A DNA stretch of 64,000 nucleotides from RYN-428 sp035551995. GTDB lineage: Bacteria; Planctomycetota; Phycisphaerae; Tepidisphaerales; Tepidisphaeraceae. The stretch is from assembly GCA_035551995.1 (NCBI GenBank), contig DASZME010000005.1, positions 1 to 64,000 of the forward strand, given 5' to 3'. The position numbers were made by a program, and so were the translations under genes. The number at the start of each line of letters is the position of its first letter. Within the stretch, counting starts at the first letter, position 1. This document shows, one piece after another, positions 24,402 to 33,376 of this stretch. The notes beneath the pieces are model-generated. The model did no database searches. It was not told the DNA's origin and worked only from the letters and a program-made list of their open reading frames with translations.

Positions 24402-25363
24402 TTCATTGACCTGGGTAAAGGTGCTAACTTCTCGTCGGGGTCGAATGACTTTTTCAGCCGTCCGATGATCTGCCGCTCGACGGCGCCCGCCGGAAAGTCG
24501 ATTGATTTCTTGCCGCCGTCGTCGAAAAAAAAACGAACCGAACCGCCGACGCAAGCCGCCGATTGCGCGACGACGGAATTTTGTTCCTCCCGAAGGTCTG
24601 AGCCGAGCACGACCCCGAACGCCGCATCGGCAATCCACGATCCACCCGGCAAGACCGACACGAAATCCCCAATCCGCGCCGGCGGGACCGAGGCGCGAAA
24701 CGTGCGCCGGCCGTGCGTTCGCCATCGAGCCGACCGATCGGCGATGTCTTGGTCAACCGTGCGCTCGACGATCTCCGTCGGCTCCGCCTGCGGCAGATTC
24801 GTTCGATAATAATTGATCGTTCGTTCATCGCCGAGGTAGCCGCAGAGAAGGGCGTCGGCGGTGAGGATCGCCCATTGCGGGCGAAGCGACGTGGGCATCA
24901 ACTGCCCGACGCGCCGAGCGTCGGCGGGAAATCGCGCGAACAGGGCGCATTGCGGTTTACGATAGGTTCGCGCGGTGGCGGTGACGATCTTCCCAAACAC
25001 GCCGGCCGATCCGACGATGAATTTGGTGAGATCATACCCGGCGACATTTTTGACGGTCCGTCCTCCGGCCGATATCAGTTCGCCGGGGCCATTGGTGAAT
25101 TGAACGCCAAGCAGGAGATCGCGCCAGGCGCCGTATCCAAGCCGGAGCGGGCCGGTGGAGTTGAAGGATATCAGATCGCCGACGCTGGAGGCGGGATCGC
25201 CGTCGACGGCAAGCCATTGTCCGATTTCGGCCAGCCGCTCCTGCGCCGCGCCGAGCGTCACGTCCGCGGCGAACGTGGCGGTCATATCGTGCCGATGAAG
25301 CTCCATGGCGCCCGGCGCGACGGCGGGGGCGCGAGATTTCCGGAAGACGCCATCGCCGATCAT
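24398..25363 (-). CDS. glcE: Glycolate oxidase FAD-binding subunit GlcE, N-terminally short
   Basis: This 321-residue protein matches GlcE in its FAD-domain C-terminal half: LLGVQFTNGPGELISAGGRTVKNVAGYDLTKF. The ATG at 25363 overlaps the stop of the YbbR gene (ATGA). The protein begins almost at the MELHRHDMTATFAADVTL strand, so the first about 50 residues of a usual FAD_binding_4 domain, including the Gly-rich R-G-G-G-T loop that contacts the FAD pyrophosphate, are missing. Either the family version here is reduced or FAD binding depends on a partner. It is coupled to glcF. Confidence 0.8.
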   Translation of the reverse strand: MIGDGVFRKSRAPAVAPGAMELHRHDMTATFAADVTLGAAQERLAEIGQWLAVDGDPASSVGDLISFNSTGPLRLGYGAWRDLLLGVQFTNGPGELISAGGRTVKNVAGYDLTKFIVGSAGVFGKIVTATARTYRKPQCALFARFPADARRVGQLMPTSLRPQWAILTADALLCGYLGDERTINYYRTNLPQAEPTEIVERTVDQDIADRSARWRTHGRRTFRASVPPARIGDFVSVLPGGSWIADAAFGVVLGSDLREEQNSVVAQSAACVGGSVRFFFDDGGKKSIDFPAGAVERQIIGRLKKSFDPDEKLAPLPRSMN

Positions 25364-26514
25364 TTCTCGCGCTCCACCACCGTGAATTCGATCGTGTCAT
25401 GGGTATCGTCGGGACTGATTTTCAGACCCGACGCGCCAAAATCGAAGTGCAGCTTGGCGGTGTATTTGATCCCCTGCGGATTGGCCCCGACGGGGGGAAC
25501 CGCGGTCGTGACGTCGAAGATCGCCTTGGGCTTGGGCTCGAACGCCGGGTCGTTGATCTTTTGGATCATCTCGGCGGGACCCGTGACATTGACGTTGAAA
25601 ATACTCGGTTGATACACCGGCTTAAACTTGTCCCATTGCGGACTGGGCGGATACATCGCCCAGACTGGCATTGAATTGACGATGCCGTCGACGTCGCTTT
25701 TCTTGACGGTCAGTTGAGCCTGCACGGTCGCCGGCGAAATCGTCACGTGGGGATCGGAGATCGGGACCGAGACCCGCGCGTTGGGCACTGTTTTGGCCCC
25801 TGGATCGGTCAGAGCGCCGAGGTCGGCGTAGGCGATGAGCTTGTCTTCCTTACGGGCGGCGTCAAGCACCGATCTCGGACCGATTACCTGCACGGTGGCC
25901 GGCAAAAAGACGGCCGGCCCGTCGAGATTGGTGACCGAAGGACGAACCGACACCGGAAGCGTCACTTGCTGGATCGGATCGATCTTGACGGTCATCTCCG
26001 GCGGCGACAGGCTTGAAACCGATATGCCGTTCGTAACGAACAGCGGATCGTTGGTCAGGTCGTTCAACGGCAACGCGTGGATGCCGGGCGCGAGTTTTGA
26101 ATCGACGTCCTTCTGCAACTCAATGCCCGCAAGCTTGTCCGCCACCTGCTGAAGGCGGGCGTTTGGGCCGGACAGTTCGGCGCGAACCTCGATGCTGGTA
26201 CGCGGCCGGCCGTCGGGACCCGGCGTCAATTCGACCACGCGGTTGGAATCGACGTTTCGAGGCTCGACGTGAAAAATCACGGTCTGTTTGCTCGCCTGCT
26301 CGCGCTCGGCATAGACCCAGATCAAGAGGGTCATCGGCGCCACCCACGCCAGCGACTTGAGGCCGTTGATGACCCGATCGCGGGCAAAGGCGCTGCGGAA
26401 GCGGTTGCGAAAAGACTGCGCGAAGCGCTTGCCGATCGAGCGCCGGGGGCGCGACGGCGCCGTCGTGCGGTACTCGAGCTTCTCGGGCGGGGGTTGGGCT
26501 GTTGTTTGAGCCAT
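25360..26514 (-). CDS. YbbR-domain protein (CdaR-like)
   Basis: The 384-residue protein has a basic N-terminal tail, one transmembrane helix at about residues 51-70 (SLAWVAPMTLLIWVYAE), and then a long periplasmic or extracytoplasmic region with repeated YbbR-type modules (for example VTLPVSVRPSVTNLDG, VQVIGPRSVLDA). In many bacteria a YbbR protein is encoded next to the diadenylate cyclase CdaA and modulates its activity; the cyclase is indeed the adjacent upstream gene here, 39 bases away. It overlaps glcE by 4 bases. Confidence 0.85.
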   Translation of the reverse strand: MAQTTAQPPPEKLEYRTTAPSRPRRSIGKRFAQSFRNRFRSAFARDRVINGLKSLAWVAPMTLLIWVYAEREQASKQTVIFHVEPRNVDSNRVVELTPGPDGRPRTSIEVRAELSGPNARLQQVADKLAGIELQKDVDSKLAPGIHALPLNDLTNDPLFVTNGISVSSLSPPEMTVKIDPIQQVTLPVSVRPSVTNLDGPAVFLPATVQVIGPRSVLDAARKEDKLIAYADLGALTDPGAKTVPNARVSVPISDPHVTISPATVQAQLTVKKSDVDGIVNSMPVWAMYPPSPQWDKFKPVYQPSIFNVNVTGPAEMIQKINDPAFEPKPKAIFDVTTAVPPVGANPQGIKYTAKLHFDFGASGLKISPDDTHDTIEFTVVEREK

Positions 26515-26553
26515 GCGTCGTCGTGATTGGTATATTTGCGTCCGATGTCCAGT

Positions 26554-27375
26554 TTAGGCCGGCGCCACGCTTAAATCACCGCGTCCGAGCAGTTCGGACA
26601 GAAAACCGCGCAGCGCTTCGGGCGTCAACTTGCGGATCAACTGTCCGCGCTCGGCGACGCTGATATCGCCGGTCTCCTCGGAGACGACCAGCACGATGGC
26701 GTCGCTCTCCTGGCTCATGCCGACGGCGGCGCGGTGGCGGGCGCCGAGCTCTTTTTCCAGCTCGCCGCTTTCGGCCATCGGAAACTGCACGCCGGCGTAT
26801 TGAATCCGGCCGTTGCTGACGATCACGCCGAGGTCGTGCAGAGGGGAATTAGGCCAGAAGATGGTGTTGAGCAGATCGGCGGTGAGATCGGCGTCGATCT
26901 TGGTGCCGTTTTCCGCGATGCCGCCGAGGCCGACCTCGCGTTCGATCGCGATGACGGCGCCGATCTTTCGGCGCGAGAGGAAGATCGCCGCCTCGACCAG
27001 CGCCTCGACATCCTGGTTGATGTCCTGGTTCCAGTTTCCAAAGAGGCGGGTTTCGCCCAGGCGCATCATCGCGCGGCGCAGCTCGGGCTGAAAAACCACG
27101 ACCACCGCGAACGACGCAAAGAAAAGAAATCGCGTGTAAAGAAACTGGATGCGCTCCAGACCGAAATGATTGCTGAGCAAGGTGACGATGAGATAAAGAA
27201 AAATGAGGATAAACGAAATCCCCTTGAGCATTCTCGCGCCGCGCGTGCCGCGAAGAAATCCCACCACCCAGAAGACCACCATGCCGATCAACAGCAGCTC
27301 GATGCCGACCTGCCACCACTTATAAGTATGCAGAGCGCGGAAGAAATCGGAGAATTTAAAAGATTCGATAAGCAT
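26554..27375 (-). CDS. cdaA: Membrane diadenylate cyclase CdaA (c-di-AMP synthase)
   Basis: The ATG at 27375 gives a 273-residue protein, the normal CdaA size, with three N-terminal helices (about residues 20-100) and a DisA_N catalytic domain. The domain has the RHR motif (GARHRAAVG, 213-215) and VSEETGDIS. The usual DGA motif in SPLHDGA reads SPLHDLG (D181-L182-G183), an uncommon change in the ATP-binding loop. CdaA makes c-di-AMP from two ATP and controls osmotic and envelope homeostasis. Gene order folP-cdaA-ybbR on one strand supports the call. An upstream GTG start is possible but unneeded. Confidence 0.88.
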   Translation of the reverse strand: MLIESFKFSDFFRALHTYKWWQVGIELLLIGMVVFWVVGFLRGTRGARMLKGISFILIFLYLIVTLLSNHFGLERIQFLYTRFLFFASFAVVVVFQPELRRAMMRLGETRLFGNWNQDINQDVEALVEAAIFLSRRKIGAVIAIEREVGLGGIAENGTKIDADLTADLLNTIFWPNSPLHDLGVIVSNGRIQYAGVQFPMAESGELEKELGARHRAAVGMSQESDAIVLVVSEETGDISVAERGQLIRKLTPEALRGFLSELLGRGDLSVAPA

Positions 27376-27500
27376 GCCAGCGGCAAAACTATATGACCAA
27401 AGACCAAGCCCGCCAATCACGACGACACATTTTGCGGCGAATCGATCGAAAATTGTGCGATCGTCCGCGCGATATCCGCACGGCGCCAAAAGCGCGCCGC

Positions 27501-28358
27501 TTACGAAACGGCGCCGGATTCCGCCGATCGCATCGCCTGAACCATTTTCACCACCCGCGCCATCGCCGCGACGTCGTGCACTCGCACCGCCGCCGCGCCC
27601 CGGGCGACCGACCATGCGACCGTGGCGGCGGTGCCGAACGGGCGCCCCGTGGCGGCGGCCTCGCCGGTCACTTTCTCGATGAATCCTTTTCGGCTTGTTC
27701 CCACGACGAGCGGCCGGCCGATTTTCGCCAATTCCGGCAGATCGCCAAGAAGCTGCAGGTTGTGCCGGAGCGTCTTGCCGAAACCGATTCCCGGATCGAT
27801 CAGTATTTGATCGGATCTGATGCCCGCGCCCTCGGCCGCGCCGATCCGCTCCGTTAGAAATCGGCTAACCTCGCCGGTCACGTTCATGTATTCGGGACGA
27901 TGTTGCATTGTCGCCGGCTCGCCCTGCATGTGCATCAGAATGATCGGCGCCCCGCGTCGGGCGATCAAGGGAAAAAGAGCCTCGTCATCCCGCCCGGCGG
28001 AAATGTCGTTCACGACGTCAAACCCCGCGTCCAATGCCGCCTCGGCGGTCAATGCCCGCGTCGTGTCGATCGAAAGGACTACGCTCACCCGCTTGCGCAA
28101 TTCAACCAGAAGCGGGCCGAGCCGACGAAGCTGATCGTCGGCGCTCACGCGCCGCGAGCCCGGACGAGTAGACTCGGCGCCGACGTCGATCCAATCGGCG
28201 CCATCGCGCGCCATCGCCTCGGCATGGGCCAGCGCCGCGTCGGGCGAAATAAATTTCCCGCCGTCGGCAAAGCTATCGGGCGTGACGTTCAGAATCCCCA
28301 TCACCACCGGACCGCGCCGCGGATCATTCAGCCAACGCGGAAGATCATCGCTATTCAC
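27501..28358 (-). CDS. folP: Dihydropteroate synthase
   Basis: Folate synthesis enzyme joining p-aminobenzoate to a pterin diphosphate. The family signatures are clear: MGILNVTPDSFADGG, DWIDVGAESTRPGS, SIDTTRA, DVVNDISAG, DPGIGFGKT and VGTSRKGFI. The GTG at 28358 is chosen because it leaves 19 residues before MGILN, as in other FolP proteins; a TTG at 28457 would add 33 low-complexity basic residues and overlap the upstream GNAT gene. It lies 125 bases upstream of cdaA on the same strand. Confidence 0.88.
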   Translation of the reverse strand: MNSDDLPRWLNDPRRGPVVMGILNVTPDSFADGGKFISPDAALAHAEAMARDGADWIDVGAESTRPGSRRVSADDQLRRLGPLLVELRKRVSVVLSIDTTRALTAEAALDAGFDVVNDISAGRDDEALFPLIARRGAPIILMHMQGEPATMQHRPEYMNVTGEVSRFLTERIGAAEGAGIRSDQILIDPGIGFGKTLRHNLQLLGDLPELAKIGRPLVVGTSRKGFIEKVTGEAAATGRPFGTAATVAWSVARGAAAVRVHDVAAMARVVKMVQAMRSAESGAVS

Positions 28359-28434
28359 GATAGAACCTGGATTGGGGAAAGACGCCGACGATCGCAAATC
28401 AAAACGGGCGCCGTTCGCGCGTCGCGGCGACGGT

Positions 28435-28884
28435 TTACTCGACGAGGTTTTTTTCAAAGACGATCAGATTGTCGGCATGGGTGGAATCCCACCGGATGCC
28501 GACGATGTCATACCCCATGGCGATGGCGAAATGGATGAATTCACGCTGGTGATTCATACATTCGCAGCGCACATATTCGTAGCCGTGATCCTTCGCCCAG
28601 GCCTGCTGGGCTTCCTGAAGTTGCCGGCCCACCCCATGTCGGCGAAGCTCCGGAGAAACCGCCCCCAGCCAATGGTAAAACATGCCGGGCTTGAGTTCGA
28701 ATCCGATCCAGAAGCCGACCGGCTTGTCGTCCATCCGGGCCAACAACGTCAGGCTGTTGTATCGGCCCATGAAACGGCGCTTAAAGAAGTCAACCTCGCG
28801 CTTGGGACGAAAACACGCGTTGTAAAGTTCGACGGCCTTGGGGAGAAGTCTCTCGTCGGCAATGATGATCTCAGCCTGGGCCAC
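28435..28884 (-). CDS. GNAT-family N-acetyltransferase
   Basis: This 149-residue protein has the GNAT acetyl-CoA-binding pattern SPELRRHGVGRQLQEA (R-x-x-G-x-G/A) and a following helix and strand ending in FAIAMGYDIVGIRW. A GTG at 28884 is 9 bases after a GGAGG ribosome-binding site; a GTG at 28890 is the alternative, and an ATG at 28938 is less likely. The substrate is unknown. The gene sits between ftsH and folP on the same strand, after a 419-base non-coding stretch. Confidence 0.75.
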   Translation of the reverse strand: MAQAEIIIADERLLPKAVELYNACFRPKREVDFFKRRFMGRYNSLTLLARMDDKPVGFWIGFELKPGMFYHWLGAVSPELRRHGVGRQLQEAQQAWAKDHGYEYVRCECMNHQREFIHFAIAMGYDIVGIRWDSTHADNLIVFEKNLVE

Positions 28885-29303
28885 AGTCACGAACCTCCAA
28901 ATGATGCACGGGCGCGGATTCAGCCGCGCGAGCCGCATTGTATCGTGGAAGCATCCAATCCGCCACGCGGGCCAAGGAGCGCTGGAAATAGGGCTGGAAA
29001 CTCACAGGTGAATCGCGGCGGCCTGCCTGCAAAGCGACCGAGACCATCGGCTGTCCTTAAGCGCGCGTCTCGCTATGGCACGTGGAACAATGCGGTGTAT
29101 GCAAGTGCCTAAGCTGTTTTGTTACGCCGGGAAACTGTCTGAGCGAAGAATTCGACGATTCTTTACCGCGATGAGCGGTGCTCGCCGAACGCGCTCGGCA
29201 AGCGGGGCGCGTTCGGCGAAAGACCGCCAAGGTCAAATGAACTGATACTCGCCGAGGCTCCGCCGCGCGAGATTTCGAGGGCGAATGAGCGGATCGATCT
29301 TAA
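28885..29303. other. Non-coding region between ftsH and the GNAT gene
   Basis: This 419-base gap on the path of the minus-strand genes has no supported coding sequence. It contains one long stem-loop (29175-29227, listed separately). The promoter for the GNAT-folP-cdaA-ybbR-glcEF run may lie here but no clear -35/-10 pair was found. Confidence 0.4.
29175..29227. other. Long stem-loop downstream of ftsH
   Basis: A perfect 13-bp stem, TCGCCGAACGCGC (29182-29194) with GCGCGTTCGGCGA (29207-29219), has a 12-base loop and an outer 5-bp extension GCGGT/ACCGC (29175-29179 with 29223-29227). It starts about 80 bases past the ftsH stop. There is no T-run on either strand, so it may be a mRNA 3'-end stabiliser, a Rho-associated end or a protein-binding palindrome. 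Confidence 0.5.
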
Positions 29304-31358
29304 TCAACCAGGCGTCGGAATCGGTCCACCGAAGCCGCCTGGGCGGACGTCGGGGTTGCCGGGCGTTTCGGGCGGGGCGATGACGGTGCCGCGGCGGGAG
29401 CTTTCGCGCTCCAGAAGATCGCCAACCGTGGGCTTGGTCAGAATATCGCCGCGCATAATCCGATCCACGTCGGCGGCGTCGAGGGTTTCGTAACGAAGCA
29501 GCGCCTTACCGACGGCTTCAACCCGGTCGCGGTGCTTCTCTAGAATCTTGTGCGTTTCGTCGTAGAGTCCGTCAATGAGTTTCTTAACTTCCTCGTCGAT
29601 CGCCTTGGCGGTGTCTTCGGAATATTCGCGGTTGTCGCCGAAGCCGCCCATCATGTTGGGCTTTTGGTCGTCTTCGCCGTAATAGATGAAGCCGAGGCGG
29701 TCATTCATGCCCCACTCGCGCACCATCCGGCGGGCGATGCCGCTGGCCTGGCGGATGTCGCTTGAGGCCCCGGTGTTGATGTCGCCGGTGAACATCTCCT
29801 CGGCGATACGCCCGGCGAACATCGTCTTCATCGTCGCGATGCACCACTTGCGGGAGTAATTGCTTCGATCCTTTTCCGGCAGCGCCATGGTCGCGCCGCC
29901 GTAGTTGCCGCGCGGAATGATGGTCACTTTGTGGATCGGGTCGGCGTCCTTTTCGAGCCACTGAACGACGGCGTGCCCCGCCTCGTGATAAGCGGTCGCC
30001 GCCTTTTCTTTTTCGTCAATCACGCGGCTTTTACGCGCCCGGCCCCAGCGGACCTTGTCGCGCGCCTCCTCAAGATCATCCTGCTCGATCGATTCCTTGC
30101 CCGCCAGCGTCGCGCCAAGCGCCGCCTCATTAATGATCGCGGCCAAATCCGCGCCGCTAAAGCCGGGCGTCGCCCTGGCAAGCTTTAGCATGTCGGCCTG
30201 CGGACTGAGTTTCACCTTGCGGCTATGGACCTTCAAAATTTCAAAGCGCCCCTTCACGTCCGGCAACGGTACCGAAATCTGCCGATCGAATCGACCCGGG
30301 CGCGTAAGAGCCGGGTCCAGGACGTCGACGCGATTGGTCGCGGCGCAGACGATCACCTGATCGTTGGTATCGAATCCGTCCATCTCGACGAGGATCGCAT
30401 TGAGCGTCTGCTCGCGCTCATCATGCCCGCCGGACGAGAAACCCGATCCGCGGCGGCGCCCGACGGCGTCGATTTCGTCCAGGAAAATAATACAGGGGCT
30501 GTTGTCCTTGGCCTGCTTGAACAGATCGCGCACCCGGCTGGCGCCGACGCCGACAAACATCTCGACAAAGTCAGAACCGGAGATCGAGAAGAATGGGACG
30601 TCCGCTTCGCCGGCGATCGCCTTGGCCAGCAGTGTTTTGCCTGTGCCCGGCTCGCCGACCAAAAGCACGCCGCGCGGGATACGGCCGCCAAGGCGCTGAA
30701 ATTTCTTGGGGTTCTTGAGGAACTCCACGATTTCCATGACCTCTTCCTTGGCTTCCTCGATGCCCGCCACGTCGTCGAAGGTGACGTTCGTGTGCTCTTT
30801 GCTCATGACCTTCGTGCGGGCTTTGCCGAAGTTTCCGAGCATGCCGCCCGCGCCGGCGCTGTTGCGCAACTGGCGGAAGATGAAGAACCAGGCGAAGGCG
30901 AAGATCAACAGCCAGGGCACCAGCGGCGCCAGCATCTGGGTCCAGAATCCGTTATTGTTGACGACATCAAGCTGAACGTCTTTGCTGTAATCCGAGAGCC
31001 ACTTGACGTATTCCCAGTTTTGCGTGGTGCCGGCGGGGGCTTCGGTTTGGAACTTGACGATGGTTTGGGCGCCGTTCTTGATCGGGATGGTTTCGCCTTT
31101 ACCGGCGAATTTTCCGTAGAAACTTTCGCCTTCGACGGTGAGAACGGAAACCTTGTGGGCTTCCATTTTCTTCATGAATTCGCCGAACGGGATGGTGGTG
31201 TAGTCGCCTTTCTGGTGCGAAAGGACGAAGACCACCATGATAACCAGCGCGATGGTCAACACCCATCCAAGAAGTCCGCGCCCGAATTTCATGCTGCCGT
31301 TGGGCAGTCCTGGGCGTGGACGCTTCTGCGGGGACCGGTCTGGTCGTTGTTCTGCCAT
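29304..31358 (-). CDS. ftsH: ATP-dependent zinc metalloprotease FtsH
   Basis: The 684-residue membrane AAA+ protease has two transmembrane helices (about 28-46 and 148-162), Walker A GEPGTGKT (235-242), Walker B IIFLDEID, the second region of homology ending TRPGRFDR, and the zinc motif HEAGH (458-462). The ATG at 31358 is chosen because GAGGGA lies 9 bases upstream; a start 15 codons earlier has no such site. FtsH degrades misfolded membrane proteins and short-lived regulators. The C-terminus is Pro/Gly-rich. Confidence 0.96.
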   Translation of the reverse strand: MAEQRPDRSPQKRPRPGLPNGSMKFGRGLLGWVLTIALVIMVVFVLSHQKGDYTTIPFGEFMKKMEAHKVSVLTVEGESFYGKFAGKGETIPIKNGAQTIVKFQTEAPAGTTQNWEYVKWLSDYSKDVQLDVVNNNGFWTQMLAPLVPWLLIFAFAWFFIFRQLRNSAGAGGMLGNFGKARTKVMSKEHTNVTFDDVAGIEEAKEEVMEIVEFLKNPKKFQRLGGRIPRGVLLVGEPGTGKTLLAKAIAGEADVPFFSISGSDFVEMFVGVGASRVRDLFKQAKDNSPCIIFLDEIDAVGRRRGSGFSSGGHDEREQTLNAILVEMDGFDTNDQVIVCAATNRVDVLDPALTRPGRFDRQISVPLPDVKGRFEILKVHSRKVKLSPQADMLKLARATPGFSGADLAAIINEAALGATLAGKESIEQDDLEEARDKVRWGRARKSRVIDEKEKAATAYHEAGHAVVQWLEKDADPIHKVTIIPRGNYGGATMALPEKDRSNYSRKWCIATMKTMFAGRIAEEMFTGDINTGASSDIRQASGIARRMVREWGMNDRLGFIYYGEDDQKPNMMGGFGDNREYSEDTAKAIDEEVKKLIDGLYDETHKILEKHRDRVEAVGKALLRYETLDAADVDRIMRGDILTKPTVGDLLERESSRRGTVIAPPETPGNPDVRPGGFGGPIPTPG

Positions 31359-31473
31359 AAGATTACGTCCCTCAATGCGCCTCTCCGGCGGCGCCTGCTG
31401 CATTAATTCGCCGACATGGCGTCTCTAACAGTTTACGCACGACACCATCATAAGGTTGTAACTCGGTGGATTT

Positions 31474-32025
31474 CTACTTTTCCGCCTTTACGCCCCAGTC
31501 GGCCTGGAGCTCTTCGACGATGGCCAGACTCAACCGTTCGATATTCAATTGCTCCCCGACAAACTGGTCTTCGCCGAGCGTGGGGTAAAAGGGAGCCGTC
31601 TGCTCGAAATCTTCGCGCTTGGCCAAAATCTTCCCCGTCCGCAAATCGCGCCAGGTAAAGCGCACGATCAACGAATACATCTGTTCCTGCGGGACCGTGG
31701 AAACCACGTTGTTGCTGATCGTGTGAAGGCGGGCGCTGGTGATTTCGCCTTCTAAAATCGTGTCGGCTCGCTCCTTGGGGGCCACTTTATAGGGCGACTG
31801 CGATTCGAGCTGGTTGATGATCGACTTGGTCAGGCGAAACTCGACGCCCTGATAAAACGTCCGATTGGCAAAAATCGGAATCGCGACGGTGTGAATGTCG
31901 TCCCGATAAAGCGTATGCCAGCGGTAGCCGGGCTCATTCTCGGCGTTTCCGCTGAGGTGATACCCGCAGCCGCTCAGCGAGACGGCAAGGGCGAGAATGG
32001 AATATCTGAGCGTCCCTTTCATCAT
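31474..32025 (-). CDS. lptE: LptE-like LPS-assembly lipoprotein
   Basis: The 183-residue lipoprotein has a signal peptide with lipobox LSGC (Cys20) followed by GYHLSG, the hallmark of LptE. The remainder has alternating strands (IHTVAIPIFANRTFYQGVEFRLT) typical of the family. LptE plugs and chaperones the LptD translocon that inserts lipopolysaccharide in the outer membrane. The start codon immediately follows the stop of the upstream TPR gene, so both are coupled. Its presence supports a diderm envelope. Confidence 0.85.
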   Translation of the reverse strand: MMKGTLRYSILALAVSLSGCGYHLSGNAENEPGYRWHTLYRDDIHTVAIPIFANRTFYQGVEFRLTKSIINQLESQSPYKVAPKERADTILEGEITSARLHTISNNVVSTVPQEQMYSLIVRFTWRDLRTGKILAKREDFEQTAPFYPTLGEDQFVGEQLNIERLSLAIVEELQADWGVKAEK

Positions 32026-33060
32026 CTACGGTCCCAGTGTGGGGCGAGTCGTGGGCGGCGGAAGCTCTCCGGAAGAAATCGGGGGCCAGGGATCGGTCAA
32101 CGCCGACGCCGGCATTTTCGCCAGGATCGCCCTGGCCGATTTGGCGTCGCGCGTATTCGGATAGCGCTGAATGAGCGATCGATACAGAAAAACCGCCGCC
32201 TTAGGCTGATGCACGCGAAGGTAATACTCGGCGTCCACCCGAATCTTCGCCGCCAGGTGTTCTTCGATCCGATCGATAAACTGCTGCACGCCTTCTTCCC
32301 GGGCCAGATCCGGCGTGAGCGACTGAATTTCCATGAACTGCGTCCGGGCGTCCAGCAACGGGGTCGAGTCATAAGCCGGCCCGTGAAACTGCGCAAAATT
32401 CGAATACGCCTGCCGAAGCCTGATCCGCGGCACGGCGGGGCTGCGCGGATAAATTCGAAGATACGCGCCATAGGCGTCGGCCGCCAGATCGAACTGCGAC
32501 GAACGATAATAATAATCCGCCGTCCGGAGCAACGATTTTTCGGCGATCGGCGATCCCGGCGCCCGCTGCTGAATCCGAAACAGCATCTCGATCCCCGCGT
32601 CCTCCATCGGGACGATGTGCAATCCAAGAAACTTCTTCCGGTATCCATTGAGATAATCGTCGGCCACGCGGTACTGAAGCGCCAGCGCCGGAAAGAACAA
32701 CTTGCTGTCGGGAAAATTCTCGATCAGCTCATCGCATTCAAAAAAGCACCAGAGGCGATCGCCCAGCGCAAAATATGCGTCGGCCAGCAAAAGAATCCCG
32801 CGATCGCGATCCGGCGCCTTGGGATTGCGAAGCAGCCAGCAAAGCACGTCGTCATGAACCCGCTGATATTGGCGCGCGTCGAAGAGCCGCTGCCCGCGAT
32901 CGAGCCACGGATTGGCCGGCGGCGCCGTCGTGGCCGCCCGCGGCTGCGACTCCGTCCATCGCCCCGACGCGCTGTTATATTGATAAGACTTCGGCTCCGC
33001 CCACGCCGATGACGCAAACATGAAGCACCCGACAGCGACTAAACAAACCCTCCAGCCCAT
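32026..33060 (-). CDS. Secreted TPR protein, BamD-like
   Basis: The protein opens with a signal peptide (MGWRVCLVAVGCFMFASSAWA) and has about five degenerate tetratricopeptide units (for example RGQRLFDARQYQRV, SQFDLAADAYGAYLRIYPRSPA, KAAVFLYRSLIQRYPNT). This layout resembles BamD and other outer-membrane assembly TPR proteins, but no lipobox cysteine follows the signal, so it should be periplasmic rather than lipidated. An in-frame TTG at 33096 would add 12 residues. It is directly upstream of lptE, which supports a role in outer-membrane biogenesis. Confidence 0.7.
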   Translation of the reverse strand: MGWRVCLVAVGCFMFASSAWAEPKSYQYNSASGRWTESQPRAATTAPPANPWLDRGQRLFDARQYQRVHDDVLCWLLRNPKAPDRDRGILLLADAYFALGDRLWCFFECDELIENFPDSKLFFPALALQYRVADDYLNGYRKKFLGLHIVPMEDAGIEMLFRIQQRAPGSPIAEKSLLRTADYYYRSSQFDLAADAYGAYLRIYPRSPAVPRIRLRQAYSNFAQFHGPAYDSTPLLDARTQFMEIQSLTPDLAREEGVQQFIDRIEEHLAAKIRVDAEYYLRVHQPKAAVFLYRSLIQRYPNTRDAKSARAILAKMPASALTDPWPPISSGELPPPTTRPTLGP

Positions 33061-33376
33061 GCGGCGCGATTGTAGTGAACGACGGGAAGATGACAAGGCG
33101 TCGGTTATCGTCCAAGCGATTGCAGGAATTGTTTAACCATCAAGCCAAATACCCTTGCTTGATTCACGCGCGTCTTTTTTCATACCCTCGCCCGGTACTC
33201 CGGGAGAGGGCAGGGTGAGGGTTTCTTTGACAGTTCGGATTTTATGCGTCCTTCATCATTTCGAAAAAACCCTCTCCCCAACCCTTTCCCGGGTTACCGG
33301 GCGAGGGAGTAGAGCGCGTAATCGCGAAAGTTCTTTAGCGTCGGCGATCATGCGCGAAGCGCGTCGGATCAAAGGT
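33061..33376. other. Intergenic region with inverted-repeat element
   Basis: About 316 bases between the minus-strand TPR gene and the stop of the LEPR surface protein. It is dominated by the inverted repeat at 33185-33307. No gene is supported: translations across it give only the low-complexity peptides typical of this repeat. Confidence 0.5.
33185..33307. repeat. Inverted repeat of the CCCTCGCCCGG type
   Basis: Left arm 33185-33224 begins CCCTCGCCCGGTA and ends GAGGGTTT. Right arm 33267-33307, read on the minus strand, begins with the same 13 bases and ends GAGAGGGTTT, with about four fifths of positions identical overall. The 42-base spacer is AT-richer. The unit looks like a small non-autonomous palindromic element. 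Confidence 0.7.

Noticed and set aside
30225..31406. 393-codon frame opposite ftsH
   Set aside because: Antisense shadow of a clear FtsH protein.
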